Assembly: GCA_030696435.1 (NCBI GenBank)
Contig: JAUYSF010000040.1
Coordinates: forward strand, 1-6,964
Reading direction: 5' to 3'
From: Desulfoprunum sp.
Lineage (GTDB): Bacteria > Desulfobacterota > Desulfobulbia > Desulfobulbales > Desulfocapsaceae
Length of the DNA stretch: 6,964 bases
The translations under genes and the position numbers were made by a program. This document shows positions 6,187 to 6,964 of the stretch, piece by piece (the first letter of the stretch is position 1; every line of letters starts with the position of its first letter). Below the pieces are notes generated by a model, which saw only the letters and a program-made list of their open reading frames with translations, was not told the origin of the DNA and made no database searches.

Positions 6187-6210
6187 CCTCCCGACCACAG
6201 GGCCGGGAGG
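6187..6210 (-). terminator. Hairpin just after the oxidoreductase stop codon
   Basis: CCTCCCG (6187-6193) and CGGGAGG (6204-6210) are exact reverse complements around a 10-base loop, 13 bases past the minus-strand stop codon. The following minus-strand sequence has only a short T-rich stretch, so on its own it is a weak terminator. It more likely acts as a 3'-end stabilising hairpin ahead of the shared terminator further on. Confidence 0.45.
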
Positions 6211-6222
6211 GGTGATACAGGA

Positions 6223-6964
6223 TTATTTACTCTCTTCAGCCTCGGGCTCCAGAGCCTGAGCACGACCTTTGAGGAACTTCCAGCTCTTCAAGACATCTTT
6301 TTGCGACAGGGCCATGAGGGCATCGGCCTCGGTCGGATTGACCATCTTCAAGGCCCGGTAGCGGTTCTCGCCGAGGGCATATTCCGCGAACGTGATAGAG
6401 GGATCCTTGCTGTCGATGGTCAGCGGGTTCTTGCCCTGGGCCTCGAGATCCGGATTGAATCGATACAGCGGCCAATGTCCGCTCAATACCGCCTTTTTCT
6501 GCTGCTCAAGTCCCTTGGCCATATTGATGCCGTGGTTGATGCAGTGGGCATAGGCGATAATCAGCGACGGCCCGTCATAGGCCTCGGCCTCGGCGATGGC
6601 CTTGATGGCTTGGGCCGGATTGGCACCGATACTGATCTGGGCCACGTAAACATTGCCATAGGTGGCAAAGATCATGCCCATATTCTTCTTGGGCATCTTC
6701 TTGCCGCCGGCGGCAAACTGGGCGGTCGCAGCGCGTGGTGTGGATTTGGACATCTGTCCGCCGGTGTTGGAATACACCTCGGTATCGAGAACGAGAATGT
6801 TGACATTCTCACCGGAGGCCAGAACATGGTCAACACCGCCGTAACCGATATCGTATGCCCAGCCATCGCCACCGAAAGCCCAAACGGATTTCTTTACGAG
6901 AAAGTCGGTGAGGTGGAGGAGTCGCCGAGTGATGCTGCCATTGTCTTTCAGGAGGATGGCGTTG
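6223..6964 (-). CDS. nifJ: Pyruvate:ferredoxin (flavodoxin) oxidoreductase, C-terminal part (gene runs off the right edge)
   Basis: The last 246 residues of the one-piece, roughly 1,170-1,200-residue pyruvate:ferredoxin oxidoreductase, a cytoplasmic enzyme converting pyruvate and CoA to acetyl-CoA and CO2 with reduction of ferredoxin or flavodoxin. The fragment holds the thiamine-diphosphate-binding domain: KKSVWAFGGDGWAYDIGYGG (24-43, GDG at 32-34), VLDTEVYSNTGGQ (58-70, Mg/TPP ligands), and AYAHCINHG, whose cysteine (fragment residue 141) matches the distant fourth ligand of the proximal 4Fe-4S cluster in the Desulfovibrio africanus enzyme. Reading continues without a stop to 6964, so the 5' part lies outside the window; the GTG at 6777 is an internal valine. 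The protein ends with EPEAEESK shortly after the ENRY region, so the C-terminal extension (domain VII) of D. africanus appears absent. The closely similar 2-oxoacid oxidoreductases for other substrates cannot be excluded from this part alone. Confidence 0.95.
   Translation of the reverse strand, partial: NAILLKDNGSITRRLLHLTDFLVKKSVWAFGGDGWAYDIGYGGVDHVLASGENVNILVLDTEVYSNTGGQMSKSTPRAATAQFAAGGKKMPKKNMGMIFATYGNVYVAQISIGANPAQAIKAIAEAEAYDGPSLIIAYAHCINHGINMAKGLEQQKKAVLSGHWPLYRFNPDLEAQGKNPLTIDSKDPSITFAEYALGENRYRALKMVNPTEADALMALSQKDVLKSWKFLKGRAQALEPEAEESK

Overview
The window looks like ordinary chromosomal DNA from an anaerobic, probably sulfur-metabolising bacterium; a Desulfobacterota (Desulfobulbales-like) host is my best guess. 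That rests on gene content only: a one-piece pyruvate:ferredoxin oxidoreductase, a CoA-disulfide/persulfide reductase fused to a rhodanese, a HEAT-repeat/receiver protein and a CxxxCC (YkgJ-type) protein. Codon use is moderately GC-rich and similar across the larger genes. No transposase, integrase, CRISPR array, tRNA or rRNA was seen.

Layout. Positions 1-274 are a leader with six tandem CGATNN hexamers near the left edge. A complete FAD-dependent disulfide reductase with a C-terminal rhodanese domain follows (275-1996, +). A 134-bp gap then carries a good sigma70-type promoter with an extended -10 and, just downstream, a perfect 6+6 inverted repeat that could be an operator. It drives a 539-residue protein of HEAT-like repeats ending in an intact response-regulator receiver domain (2131-3750, +). 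Its 3' end overlaps by 47 bp the 3' end of a convergent HisJ-type PHP phosphatase (3704-4531, -). A small 64-codon ORF of unknown function (4621-4815, -) lies just upstream of the phosphatase, and a perfect 10-bp inverted repeat sits in the 89 bp between them.

The 305-bp divergent region 4816-5120 holds a strong promoter (TTGACA, 17-bp spacer, TATTAT) for a 319-residue cysteine-cluster protein (5121-6080, +), and an uncertain plus-strand reading frame. A rho-independent terminator that can work in both directions (6126-6163) separates that gene from the 3' part of pyruvate:ferredoxin oxidoreductase (6223-6964, -), which runs off the right edge.

How the genes may relate: the first (thiol/persulfide redox) and last (pyruvate oxidation to acetyl-CoA with reduced ferredoxin) fit anaerobic energy and sulfur metabolism, and both handle CoA. 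The HEAT-receiver protein is a signalling scaffold without an output domain, and no partner kinase is in view. The genes appear to be separate transcription units, except for the small ORF and the phosphatase. I found no convincing new multi-gene system. The most interesting items are the HEAT-receiver protein with its putative operator, the small ORF with the intergenic hairpin, and the cysteine-cluster protein.
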